Assembly (NCBI GenBank): GCA_016193465.1
Contig: JACPSE010000062.1
Location: 1 to 45,453, forward strand
DNA length: 45,453 nucleotides
Source: Deltaproteobacteria bacterium
Lineage (GTDB): Bacteria > Desulfobacterota > Binatia > UBA9968
Reading direction: 5' to 3'
The notes below the pieces were generated by a model. It was not told the DNA's origin. It worked only from the letters and a program-made list of their open reading frames with translations, and ran no database searches. This document shows positions 25,980-35,244 of this stretch, one piece after another (position 1 is the first letter of the stretch; each line of letters begins with the position of its first letter). Both the position numbers and the translations under genes were made by a program.

Positions 25980-26780
25980 CTAAATCAGTTTTTCGTCATG
26001 CAACCTTTCAGCTAGCTTAATACCGGCTCCAGCAGAGGGATCTGATTCGATGAGTTCGACGCACGACTCGCGGGCCTCAATGAAGAGACGCCGGAGCTGG
26101 CACCTGGCGCCCGATTTACCGACCTGACTGGCTGTGAGTCCCAAGTCCGCCAAGCCTAAAATCTGGATCTGGCTCCTGCCCGCCGTCACCAAATTCCTGA
26201 CCGAAGGATTGCGTGGTTCATAGAACTCGCTAGATATACCAAGCGCTGCCGGAGGCTGAACTTCGAGAACCTGAAGGCCTCCTTCGACCAGCCTTTCGAC
26301 CTGAAGAGTGTCTCCGGTCTTCTCAACCTTCAGCACGGGCACGATCCCTGGAATACCGAGAAGTTCGGCAATGCCCAGGTGAACCTGACCGGCATCTGTG
26401 TCTGAAGCTTGGCGCCCCGATAGAATCAAGTCAAAGGAACCATTTTTTTTAATTACCTCGGCGAGGACAAGCGCCGTGGTGTAGCTGTCACCATCGGCAA
26501 ACGCCGGATCGTCAAGCAGAATGGCTTGATCGGCCCCCATTGCTAGAGCCCGTTTAAGCGTATCTCGCACCTTGTAATCACCAAGTGAGATAACCGTCAA
26601 TTTTCCGCCATGCAGCTCCTTGAGACGAAGCCCCGCTTCCAATGCGTTGGCATCGTATCCGTTCATGACCCACGACATGCCTGGCGGTAACAAGACCTGC
26701 CTGGCCGCCTCATCGACTTTAAAAAAAGCAGGCGGGATCTCTGGGTCAGAAACCTGTTTGACCGTGACAATAATATCCAT
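25980..26780 (-). CDS. etfB: Electron transfer flavoprotein beta subunit
   Basis: The 266 aa EtfB starts at ATG 26780 with GGAGG 4-5 bp upstream, giving MDIIVTVKQVSDPEIPP, the usual EtfB beginning. The longer frame up to 26918 is not supported. The AMP/FAD region includes GADQAILLDDPAFADGDSYTTALVLAEVIK and SGRQASDTDAGQVHLGIAELLGIPGI, with a tail of the IxxAxxK type. It lies 103 bp after the ABC ATPase gene in the same direction and is probably co-transcribed. Confidence 0.92.
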   Translation of the reverse strand: MDIIVTVKQVSDPEIPPAFFKVDEAARQVLLPPGMSWVMNGYDANALEAGLRLKELHGGKLTVISLGDYKVRDTLKRALAMGADQAILLDDPAFADGDSYTTALVLAEVIKKNGSFDLILSGRQASDTDAGQVHLGIAELLGIPGIVPVLKVEKTGDTLQVERLVEGGLQVLEVQPPAALGISSEFYEPRNPSVRNLVTAGRSQIQILGLADLGLTASQVGKSGARCQLRRLFIEARESCVELIESDPSAGAGIKLAERLHDEKLI

Positions 26781-26883
26781 CTGTCCTCCGAACCAATGCG
26801 CAAGCAGTTCAGCCGAGGATGGAGACGGCGACTTTCGGGCTTGAATGCCCAGCCTTCGGCCGTATTCTACTCCCGGCGACCTC

Positions 26884-27975
26884 CTAATGCCGAAAGATAG
26901 CACAGGATTGAGCCGCAAAACTCAGCTCAATCTGATCCCCTTCCCTGACCGCACTCCCCGACTCGAAGACCGCCTGCAACGCCTTGCTCCCGACCTCAAC
27001 GAGACACTCTAAGGAAGCTCCGCGGAAAACAATCCTGCGGATCACCCCCTTCAGTGTGTTCATGAGCGGGTCTGTCTCCTCCCTGCCGATCCTAAGTTTC
27101 TCAGGCCTTATAACCACCACGACATGATCGCCTTTTCCATATACCTCATTCGAATGGCAACTCAGATTCCCATAGGGGGTGGCTACGCAAGCTATCCCGT
27201 CCGCAGGGGGATCCAAGACCTCACCCTCCAAAAAGTTCGCAAAGCCGACAAACTGGGCTACAAATAATGAATTTGGCTCCTCATACACTTCTCTGGGGAC
27301 TCCCTCCTGCACGATGTGCCCTTCAAACATCACCGCGACCCGGTCCGACATGCTCAGCGCCTCGACTTGATCGTGGGTCACATAGAGCCCTGTAATACCC
27401 AGCCCCTTAACCAGCTCCTTTATTTCTAATCGCATCTCGTCGCGCAGCTTTGCATCCAGGTTGCTCAAGGGTTCGTCGAGCAACAGCACCTTGGGCCTTA
27501 CTACCAGAGCCCGCGCCAACGCCACCCGCTGCTGCTGTCCTCCACTCAAATAAGGCACGTACCTGGCTGCCAAGGAATCCATCTTGACGAGTCTAAGACT
27601 CTCCAACACCCGGTCATTGATTTCCGCTCTCCTGAGATTTCCCACCCTGCCGTGCTTTAAAGGAAGAGCCACGTTGTCAAAAACCGTCAAATGCGGCCAG
27701 ACTGCATATGACTGGAACACCATGCCGATTTCCCTTTCGTAAGCGGGGACAAATATCCCATCCCCGGATACGGTCCGTTCACCGATCGCAATTTTTCCCG
27801 CGTCAGGCGTTTCCAATCCCGCTATACAGCGAAGCGTGGTAGTCTTGCCGCATCCGCTAGGGCCAAGCAAGGTATAAAATTCGCCCGGTTGAACTTCGAA
27901 CGTGACATCGGACACAGCAGAAACAACATCCTTTCCAGTTGCAAAAGACTTACTTAATCCGACTATCTGGATCAC
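26884..27975 (-). CDS. ABC transporter ATPase, FbpC/PotA type (first set)
   Basis: This 363 aa ATPase has Walker A GPSGCGKTTTLRC, signature LSGGQQQRVALARAL, Walker B VLLLDEPLSNLDAKLR and a C-terminal TOBE-type regulatory domain (about residues 280-360). It overlaps the permease gene by 4 bp (27972-27975), giving tight coupling. With the permease at 27972 and the binding protein at 29798 it forms a complete iron/organic-anion type importer. Confidence 0.93.
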   Translation of the reverse strand: MIQIVGLSKSFATGKDVVSAVSDVTFEVQPGEFYTLLGPSGCGKTTTLRCIAGLETPDAGKIAIGERTVSGDGIFVPAYEREIGMVFQSYAVWPHLTVFDNVALPLKHGRVGNLRRAEINDRVLESLRLVKMDSLAARYVPYLSGGQQQRVALARALVVRPKVLLLDEPLSNLDAKLRDEMRLEIKELVKGLGITGLYVTHDQVEALSMSDRVAVMFEGHIVQEGVPREVYEEPNSLFVAQFVGFANFLEGEVLDPPADGIACVATPYGNLSCHSNEVYGKGDHVVVVIRPEKLRIGREETDPLMNTLKGVIRRIVFRGASLECLVEVGSKALQAVFESGSAVREGDQIELSFAAQSCAIFRH

Positions 27976-29756
27976 GACCGTTGCCCCTTTATACTGGCAG
28001 TGCCCGCCTCAAAAGCTCTGGGAATGATCCTACGACCCCCGAACGTAATGAAAGCCAAAGTCACAATCAAGATCATTCCCAGCGCCGCCGTCAGCCCGAC
28101 ATCTCCATTGTCCCAATAGTTCCACATCGTCACTGCGAGCACCTCATTACGACGGCTCGCCAACATCAGCGGAATTGAAAAGGCGCGGGAGGCATGGGTA
28201 AAGACCCATAGCGATCCGGCGACCATTGCCGGTGCTATCAGGGGAACAGTGACCCACAACAACGTCCCCCCAGGCCTAATTCCGGACGTATGAGCCGCTT
28301 CTTCCAGCTCCCTATGCACCTGTATGACCGCCGAATTAGTGAGTCGAGTAGCGAAGGCCAAATAGTGCACTACGAGCCCCACCACGATAATCCAGACGGT
28401 CCCATAGACGGGCACATACTTGAATGGCACCTGCAAATACATCATGGCCAGAGCTAAGGCTATGACGATCGTTGGCACGGCGTATGAGACATACATCAAG
28501 CCGTCCAAGGCGAAGCGAAAACGAAGACGCGTGCGCACCACAACCCAGGAAACCAGGAGCGCGCAAATCATGGTAATCCCGCTGGTCGCGATGCTCACTA
28601 CCACCGTATTCCAAACCACAGGCCAAAAGCGGGCTCCCGTCACGAGAGCGTGGTAATTGGCAACAGTAAGCCGACCCAAAGCCTCTAAAGAGGGGACCTT
28701 GTAAATAGGCAGCAGGGAGGCCCAGAGCAGAACAAGAGTTGGGGCCAAAACCGTGAGAATCAGATAGATTACAAAAATGCCGAATATTGGATACCGCCAC
28801 CTCCCCAGACCATGAATTCGCGGCCGAAAACCACGGCCGGTGATGACAGCGAACATTTCCTTCCTGCGAAGAATTTTCAGGTACCACCACACGAACCCCA
28901 GCATAACAAGCACGAATATCACGCCGTAAGCAGCGGTGGCGCCGTAGTCGGTAGGCGCTATCATGCGCGCCTGAAAATAAATAAGCGTGCTCAGCATAAA
29001 GATATTGGCGGGCAAGCCGATCGCCAAAGCCCCTTCGAAGCTTTCCAAGGATGAGATGAAGCTATACAACGCCGCACCAAACACGGCCGGCCAGAGAAGC
29101 GGGGCCGTCACAAGGAAAAAGGTCTTAGATTTCGAAAGCCCTGATGCCTCGGCGGCCTCCTCCAGAGCAGGATCCATCATTCTCATCGACCCGACGATGA
29201 GCAGGAAGGCGGTGGGCACGCCCCGCAGCCCATCCAGAAAGATCAGACCTCCCACGGTATAAATATTCAGAGGTCCGTCAGACAATTCGATGCCGAAAAG
29301 CGAAGCGGCGTGCCGCAAAACGATGTTGGCCAGGCCGATCTTCGGCGACAAGAGCAAGATCCACGACATGGCAAAGAGGATGCCAGGAATGGCCATAGGC
29401 AAAACAATCAGAGTCCATAGCATCTCCCGCCAGGGCAGGTCGGTTCGTTCCACAAGATAGGCAAAAAATGCCGCGCACCCGATGGAAATGAGCGTGCCGC
29501 AACCCGCGATGATACCTGTGTTGAGAAGCGCATTCCACAGGACCGCGGAGGAAAATATGCCGATGTACTTCGCCAAGGTCCACGGGCCCGGGGATGTCGG
29601 GTGCCCCATCCGAAAGCTGAAGACAATAAGGTTCAGCAGGGGAATTATCACCAACCATGTGACAACGATCACAACAAAGGCAAAATGGAGATGGTTGTGG
29701 AGTTTTCCCCAGGCGTCGCGTAACAATTTCGGGGCAAGAATCCTGCCTGTCATCAT
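27972..29756 (-). CDS. ABC transporter permease, FbpB type, two fused domains (first set)
   Basis: This 594 aa permease is the fused form in which two six-helix halves form the full channel. Two EAA loops are visible: EEAAEASGLSKSKTFFLVTAPLLWP in the first half and EEAAHTSGIRPGGTLLWVTVPLIAP in the second. ATG 29756 is the start. It shares layout with the permease at 32380 but the sequences differ clearly, so this is an older duplication. The gap to the binding protein gene is 41 bp. Confidence 0.93.
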   Translation of the reverse strand: MMTGRILAPKLLRDAWGKLHNHLHFAFVVIVVTWLVIIPLLNLIVFSFRMGHPTSPGPWTLAKYIGIFSSAVLWNALLNTGIIAGCGTLISIGCAAFFAYLVERTDLPWREMLWTLIVLPMAIPGILFAMSWILLLSPKIGLANIVLRHAASLFGIELSDGPLNIYTVGGLIFLDGLRGVPTAFLLIVGSMRMMDPALEEAAEASGLSKSKTFFLVTAPLLWPAVFGAALYSFISSLESFEGALAIGLPANIFMLSTLIYFQARMIAPTDYGATAAYGVIFVLVMLGFVWWYLKILRRKEMFAVITGRGFRPRIHGLGRWRYPIFGIFVIYLILTVLAPTLVLLWASLLPIYKVPSLEALGRLTVANYHALVTGARFWPVVWNTVVVSIATSGITMICALLVSWVVVRTRLRFRFALDGLMYVSYAVPTIVIALALAMMYLQVPFKYVPVYGTVWIIVVGLVVHYLAFATRLTNSAVIQVHRELEEAAHTSGIRPGGTLLWVTVPLIAPAMVAGSLWVFTHASRAFSIPLMLASRRNEVLAVTMWNYWDNGDVGLTAALGMILIVTLAFITFGGRRIIPRAFEAGTASIKGQRS

Positions 29757-29797
29757 GGTGCAAAGCTATGGAAACCCTCTACGACTCTGCTGCGCGA

Positions 29798-30853
29798 TCA
29801 TTTTGCGATGGCCTTGGGAAAACCATAGGCCTCGACAATCTTCTTCACAATCATTGGCTCAGTACCGAACAATTCCCACTCAGCCACCTTTCCTTCTTTA
29901 CCCTGGACCAACTTATAGAGCTCGCTCCCAGGAAATAACGGGCTGCCGCGGTGACCAGCATCCATGAGCTTCTGGCCCTCCGTAGCCAGGAAACTTGCCA
30001 GAAGAAGAGCCGAATTCGGATGTTTTGCCCCCTTGAAGACATAGATGGTCGCCCATGTCCGAGCAGAAACGGGCGCCGCAAACACAAACTCAACATCTCC
30101 ACCCTTCTCCTTTAATGTCATTGCGTTGTTATAATAGACGCCGCAGAAAATCGCGAATTCTCCCGCTCCCAAACGAGTGAGAGGACCTTGCCCCCGGGTC
30201 CAGACAGGCCCGTTAGCCGCAAGTTTACGCGCATAATCCAGTGCACGCTTTTCTCCCCAATATAAGTAAAGCGGGGCAAATGGCCGAGGACGCACATCGA
30301 CCAGCATCTTGCCCTTCCAGTAGGGATCGAGACAATCCTCCCATTTTTTAGGCACACGCGCCGCGGGGACCAGTTTGGGATTATAGGCTATCCCGTAGGC
30401 GGCCCCGCCAACAACGACACTGAACCCATCCGGAGCAACGAATTTCTTGTCAATGCCGAGTTCCGACCACCTCACCGAGCCCATCAGCACACCGGCTTCC
30501 TTGAATCGGGGGACAATCTCGGGATTGATATAAAGAGCATCCCATTCGTAAACGCCGGCCTTTGTTTCGGCAAGGATCCGCTCACGCTCCTCAAGTCCGC
30601 TAACGCTCCGATAGTCCAGTTTGAGAAAAGGATACCTCTTCAGGAACGGGGCAAAGAGAGCATCGGCCTCTCTATCCTCAAGAGCGAACCCAAAGATCAC
30701 CTGCTTTTCCCGTTTCGCTCCCTCGATAACTTGCTGAAGATATTTTCCCGCGGCCGCTGTCGCAGCTTCAGGCCCCCGCTCCAGCACCGGGAAACAGAGT
30801 CCGCCAAAGACAAGAAAAAAGAATAAAGCAACCAAAAATAATTTGCCCTTCAT
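29798..30853 (-). CDS. Iron-type ABC transporter substrate-binding protein (SBP family 1), paralogue D
   Basis: This 351 aa protein has a signal peptide MKGKLFLVALFFFLVFGGLCFPV. It lacks the EAEAKGF extension of paralogues A-C and begins its mature part at AAGKYLQQVIEGAKREKQVIFGFALE. It still ends KKIVEAYGFPKAIAK, the tail shared with A-C. It is adjacent to its own permease and ATPase, which makes this the only complete set carrying that tail. Paralogues A-C may dock on the same permease. Confidence 0.86.
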   Translation of the reverse strand: MKGKLFLVALFFFLVFGGLCFPVLERGPEAATAAAGKYLQQVIEGAKREKQVIFGFALEDREADALFAPFLKRYPFLKLDYRSVSGLEERERILAETKAGVYEWDALYINPEIVPRFKEAGVLMGSVRWSELGIDKKFVAPDGFSVVVGGAAYGIAYNPKLVPAARVPKKWEDCLDPYWKGKMLVDVRPRPFAPLYLYWGEKRALDYARKLAANGPVWTRGQGPLTRLGAGEFAIFCGVYYNNAMTLKEKGGDVEFVFAAPVSARTWATIYVFKGAKHPNSALLLASFLATEGQKLMDAGHRGSPLFPGSELYKLVQGKEGKVAEWELFGTEPMIVKKIVEAYGFPKAIAK

Positions 30854-30963
30854 TTTATCCCCCTTTCAATTCTTCGTTCCTTATCGCGGCCGGTCAACGA
30901 GCCAAAAATTCCAGGCTCAATCAATGTTGCTCCAGGCCCCATCTTGATCCTCAACTCGTCCGC

Positions 30964-32346
30964 TCAACCCACCTCCACCACGCCCACCCCTCCGGAAAAC
31001 CGCACTTTGACGCCATAACGCGCCGAGAGATTCGCAATCCGCTCAATGATCTTAGGCGCAAGCGTTTCATCGGCCAGAAGAGGCCGCCCGTGTTGCGACC
31101 GCGGCTTGGCAAAGCCTTGATCCAGAGGGACCAGAGAAACTGTTTTGAGTTTCCAATTCTCGAACTCACAGTGGCCAATGATGTTCTGAAGGGCCAGCGG
31201 GTTGCCCGGATTGCCTTTGGCGTTGTCCTTTCCCCACCGGGCATCAGCAAAATCCGACGCCGTTGCCTCGAGGCCCAGCCCGAAGCGTTTGTAGGCAAAG
31301 GCAGGCAGGCGCCGCAACGAACCGCTCTGATAGATAAAGTTGCCGAGGCTGTAAAAGATCGGCTTGCCCTTGTACAATTCCATCCCCAACGAGAAGTGAG
31401 GCCCGTGTCCAACAAAGACATCAGCCCCTTCGTCTATACATCGCCGCGCAAAAGATTTGACGAAATCAGCCGGCTCCTCGAGTTCCCGCCGCTGCTTTGC
31501 CGTAAGCAGGGCAGCGCCACCCAGCTCATGATTATGCAGACTGAAAATAACCCAATCGGCCTGTCTCCTTGCCTCCCTGATCGACTTCAAGTTTTGCAAT
31601 GCATCCTGCTCGTCGCAGACAGTGCGGACACCGGGGCTTTCCCCCAGGACAAACTTCTGCCCAAGAAAATCAATCTGCTCTTCGGTATCTCCGGGAATGA
31701 TGCCGTGGGCGCCGAAATTTCTCCTCCGCTCCTTCTCCACGTCCAGACCGAGCACCTGCCCCACCCGCCGCAATGCCTGAAGCGAGGATTTGTCGAGCAC
31801 AAAGCTTTTCTCGAATCCGAAGGGATTGATTCCAGCCCGCCCTGCCATGTCGACACGCTGATCCTCAGCGGCCTCCCACTCGTTAAAAAACGCGGTTGCG
31901 GCTATCAATGCAACTCTACCGCCGGGCGTGTCTAAATAGGCGGGCTCTCTCGCCTCCGCCAGGTTCCCCCCCGATCCGGCATGAGCGATCTTTGCCTCAT
32001 CCAAGTGCCTAATCGTCGCCTGAATACCCGTCTCGCCATAGTTAAAGGCGTGGTTGTTTGCACATGAGACAAGGTTGACGCCGAGCCACTTGATTTCATC
32101 CAATAGAGCAGGTTCGGTTGTCATATAGGTGCCATAGCTTACGTTGCCGACCCCCTCATTGTATGAGTGCACAACCGTTTCCATATTTGCGAACACGACA
32201 TCCGCACCCCTCAACCGCTCCGCGAGGGATAGGAAGCGCTCCTCGCGGAATACCGACATCCGACGTGTAATCATGCAGTCGCCCGCAAGCGCGATCGTAA
32301 TATTGCCACGTTCAGCATCGTATAAGACCTCTTTTTGTTGAACCAC
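30964..32346 (-). CDS. CapA-family metallophosphatase-like protein
   Basis: This protein of about 460 aa is related to the poly-gamma-glutamate synthesis protein CapA. Seen are the N-terminal GDCMITRR, FANMETVVH, ANNHAFNYGETGIQATIRHLDEAKIAHAG and GHGPHFSLGMELYKGKPIFYSLGNFIYQS, which supply the metal-binding Asp, Asn and His residues of the calcineurin-like fold. I start it at GTG 32346 with AGGAGG 6 bp upstream instead of the TTG at 32370. There is no signal peptide, unlike membrane-anchored CapA. It stands between two transporter sets, so an amidase- or phosphodiesterase-like step on the imported compound is possible (inference). Confidence 0.82.
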   Translation of the reverse strand: MVQQKEVLYDAERGNITIALAGDCMITRRMSVFREERFLSLAERLRGADVVFANMETVVHSYNEGVGNVSYGTYMTTEPALLDEIKWLGVNLVSCANNHAFNYGETGIQATIRHLDEAKIAHAGSGGNLAEAREPAYLDTPGGRVALIAATAFFNEWEAAEDQRVDMAGRAGINPFGFEKSFVLDKSSLQALRRVGQVLGLDVEKERRRNFGAHGIIPGDTEEQIDFLGQKFVLGESPGVRTVCDEQDALQNLKSIREARRQADWVIFSLHNHELGGAALLTAKQRRELEEPADFVKSFARRCIDEGADVFVGHGPHFSLGMELYKGKPIFYSLGNFIYQSGSLRRLPAFAYKRFGLGLEATASDFADARWGKDNAKGNPGNPLALQNIIGHCEFENWKLKTVSLVPLDQGFAKPRSQHGRPLLADETLAPKIIERIANLSARYGVKVRFSGGVGVVEVG

Positions 32347-32379
32347 GGATCTCCTCCTTTCGCTCCGCAAGCAATAGCC

Positions 32380-34056
32380 TCAGACCCTATGCCGCCTCAT
32401 GAAGTAGTAATGGGGAATCACAAACAGAAACAACATACCCATCAGCATAACCGTGATGGCCGCGGCTCGCTCCATTTGAACGATGATCCATGTCTGCCAC
32501 AGAAGGTTTGCAATAACCATGTTCTGCATGGTTCCGAGCATCAAAGGATATGTGAAATCTCGGATGCTGTGGGCGGCCACCCACAGCCACGCGTTCAATA
32601 TCGCAGGCCTAAGCAGAGGCAGGACTATCCATCTGAGTACGCCGGCCCTTCTGACGCCGCTAAGCCGCGCGGCCTCCTCTAATTCCGGATGAATCTGAAT
32701 GACGCTGGAGATGAAAACCCTGCTGGTATAGGCGAGATAATTAAAGATATGGGCAATAACAATGACCCATATTGTCCCATAGAGCGGCGTCCGCAGAAGA
32801 AGAACCAGTACGGCAAGCGCCATCACGATGTTGGGCAGAGACCGTGGCAGGAAAGCTAGCCAATCCAACAACCAGCGCGCGCGGGCTGACGGGTCCCGAA
32901 CCGCCGCCCAGGCTATCAGGCCCGCCAGCAACACATTGCCCGTGGACGCCGTCACCACGAGTATGACCGTATTCGCAAAAGCTCGACCCCAACGTGGATC
33001 TTGGAGCACGTACGCATAATTTTTTAGGGAGACCTGGCCCAATGCCTCCAGCGAGGGAGGCCTCCATATTTCAAACAGGCTCATCCACAGGAGAGCGATA
33101 AAGGGCAGCACGACTTTAACAGCCAGATATAAGCAAACAAATCCCACGGCCGCGACCTTCCATCTCCCCAGCCTCACGGGGTGCGGCGCCGAGCGTTGTC
33201 CACGGATGGTGATGTATTTGTATGAGGCCCTGGTTAAACGCATATAAAAATAGGTTAATCCAAGACCCCCAATTGTAAGAAAGGTTGCAAATACCGCCGC
33301 GACCCCGTATTGCGGCTCGTCCAAATCCGGCCTGGCGAGAAAAAAGATGTGAGTGCTGAAGACGCGGAAATTGGCGTTTAAGCCAAGTACAAGGGGTATT
33401 TCGAACGTCTCGATAAGTTGGATCAGAAAGTAGATCCCTGACGCGGCAAGAGCCGGCGTCATCATCGGCAGGGTAATATACCGAGCCACCGAGTGAACGG
33501 GGGCCCCGCAGACCGAGCCCGCCTCCTCAAGCGCCGAGTCCATGTTTCTCAGTTGTGAGTTCAACATGAAGAACATACTTGGGACTAGATTCAAGCTCGT
33601 TAAAAGGACCATTCCCCAATACGTATAGATGTCTAACGGCCCTGTCCCTGACATTCCCAATAGACCCCGCAACCACAAATTGAGAAGTCCAGTCCTGGGC
33701 GATGCCAATAACACCCAGCCAAAGGCGATGAATGCCCCGGGGATGGCCAAGGGGATGATCATTATTGAAGGGATTAGATGCCTATAAGGCAGATCGCTTC
33801 TTTGCACAAGCCAAGTAAAGGTGACGGTCAGGATTGAGCCAACCGTCAGAGACGCTGCAACGTATAAGAACGTGTTGACGGCCAGTCCGAGCGTGTATTC
33901 ATCGGTAGCGACGCTCAGATAGTGATCAAATGTTATGGCGCTCCAGTCAAAAAGCAAGGCGCCAACCGGCCTTACGGTGTAAAGCAAGACGGCCCCCAGA
34001 AAAGAGAATATCGGGATTCCGGCTACCAGCATTATAACGACACGAAAAATCCACAC
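32380..34056 (-). CDS. ABC transporter permease, FbpB type, two fused domains (second set)
   Basis: This 558 aa inner-membrane permease has two halves and two EAA loops: LEEAGSVCGAPVHSVARYITLPMMTP and LEEAARLSGVRRAGVLRWIVLPLLRP. The start is GTG 34056 with AGGAG upstream. It works with the ATPase at 34102 and the binding protein at 35245 as a second complete importer, the first in the 15-kb run. Confidence 0.92.
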   Translation of the reverse strand: MWIFRVVIMLVAGIPIFSFLGAVLLYTVRPVGALLFDWSAITFDHYLSVATDEYTLGLAVNTFLYVAASLTVGSILTVTFTWLVQRSDLPYRHLIPSIMIIPLAIPGAFIAFGWVLLASPRTGLLNLWLRGLLGMSGTGPLDIYTYWGMVLLTSLNLVPSMFFMLNSQLRNMDSALEEAGSVCGAPVHSVARYITLPMMTPALAASGIYFLIQLIETFEIPLVLGLNANFRVFSTHIFFLARPDLDEPQYGVAAVFATFLTIGGLGLTYFYMRLTRASYKYITIRGQRSAPHPVRLGRWKVAAVGFVCLYLAVKVVLPFIALLWMSLFEIWRPPSLEALGQVSLKNYAYVLQDPRWGRAFANTVILVVTASTGNVLLAGLIAWAAVRDPSARARWLLDWLAFLPRSLPNIVMALAVLVLLLRTPLYGTIWVIVIAHIFNYLAYTSRVFISSVIQIHPELEEAARLSGVRRAGVLRWIVLPLLRPAILNAWLWVAAHSIRDFTYPLMLGTMQNMVIANLLWQTWIIVQMERAAAITVMLMGMLFLFVIPHYYFMRRHRV

Positions 34057-34101
34057 CGGAGCCTTCTCCTCATCGTCCTTTTTTCCAAAGCCCAGACCCT
34101 T

Positions 34102-35229
34102 TCATGAAGCACCAACGACGTTGACGTGCTCTCGAGGTATGCAGACGTACACCTTCTGCCCGGCGGAGGGCAATAAAGTAGAGTTATAAACATCACAAAA
34201 CACGCGCAGTGTGGCGTCATTGATGCGAAGCAGAATATTGAAAACGCTGCCTTGAAAGGTTACTCGTTGGATCGTGCCCAAAAATATATTTTCTGCCGAC
34301 CCTGGCTTCTCGGCAGCGCATATAATGGCTTCCGGCCGCACAAGCGCCGCTACCTTGCCTTGTGCGCTCCATGCGGCCGCAGGCGAATCCGAGCTGAAAT
34401 GGAGGGTCCCGACCCCTGTTTGCATTACCCCCTCGCCGTTAGGTTCTACCTTCAGGATTTTACCCTCCAAAACGTTGGCGGCCCCGAGAAAGTCAGCCAC
34501 CCTTTTGTCTCTAGGATGCAGGTAGAGCTCAAATGGCAACCCCTCCGCGACCAGCGCGCCTTCCATGAGCACGGCAATCCGATCGGACAACGCCAGGGCT
34601 TCCACCTGGTCGTGGGTCACATAGACACTGGTAATGTTCAGGGATTTGGTAAGCTCGCGCAGCTCTTCCCGCATTTCCTCGCGCAGCTTCGCATCCAGGT
34701 TGCTCAGCGGCTCATCCAGGAGCAACACGGCGGGCCTGTGCGCTAGGGCGCGGGCGAGAGCCACCCTTTGCTGCTGGCCCCCGCTGAGCTGTGTGGCAGG
34801 GCGGTATTCCATGCCAGCAAGGTTCACCTTCTTAAGCGCTTCTGCCACCGCCTCCGCAATCTGTCCCTCGGATAACCTCTTCTGACCGTGTTTCGTGCCA
34901 CGCTTCAAGGGAAATGCGACATTCTCAAAAACATTCATGTGCGGCCAGATGGCGTAGGATTGAAAGACCATTCCGATAGGGCGCTCTTCGGGAGGAACCG
35001 TATGCTTTGTCCGGGACGAAAACACATGTTGGCTCCCTATGATGATTTCTCCCTGGTCCGGATGCTCCAGGCCAGCCAGACACCGAAGGATGGTGCTTTT
35101 GCCCGACCCGCTAGGACCTAAAAGAGTGAAAAATTCCCCTTCATTAACTGTGAAGCCTACACCCTGGACGGCCCGAACTCCGCCCTTGTCCAACTGGAAG
35201 GTTTTGTGGAGCTGTTCTACGCGGATCAT
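34102..35229 (-). CDS. ABC transporter ATPase, FbpC/PotA type (second set)
   Basis: This 375 aa ATPase has Walker A GPSGSGKSTILRC, signature LSGGQQQRVALARAL, Walker B VLLLDEPLSNLDAKLREEMREEL and a C-terminal TOBE-like domain with GTIQRVTFQGSVFNILLRI. ATG 35229 is preceded by AGGA. It lies 15 bp after the binding protein gene and 45 bp before the permease. Confidence 0.93.
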   Translation of the reverse strand: MIRVEQLHKTFQLDKGGVRAVQGVGFTVNEGEFFTLLGPSGSGKSTILRCLAGLEHPDQGEIIIGSQHVFSSRTKHTVPPEERPIGMVFQSYAIWPHMNVFENVAFPLKRGTKHGQKRLSEGQIAEAVAEALKKVNLAGMEYRPATQLSGGQQQRVALARALAHRPAVLLLDEPLSNLDAKLREEMREELRELTKSLNITSVYVTHDQVEALALSDRIAVLMEGALVAEGLPFELYLHPRDKRVADFLGAANVLEGKILKVEPNGEGVMQTGVGTLHFSSDSPAAAWSAQGKVAALVRPEAIICAAEKPGSAENIFLGTIQRVTFQGSVFNILLRINDATLRVFCDVYNSTLLPSAGQKVYVCIPREHVNVVGAS

Positions 35230-35244
35230 CCATCCTTCCTTACT

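Noticed and set aside
26781-26918. N-terminal extension of EtfB
   Set aside because: ATG 26780 has a good GGAGG site and gives the standard EtfB start; the extension overlaps the upstream gene end and resembles nothing.
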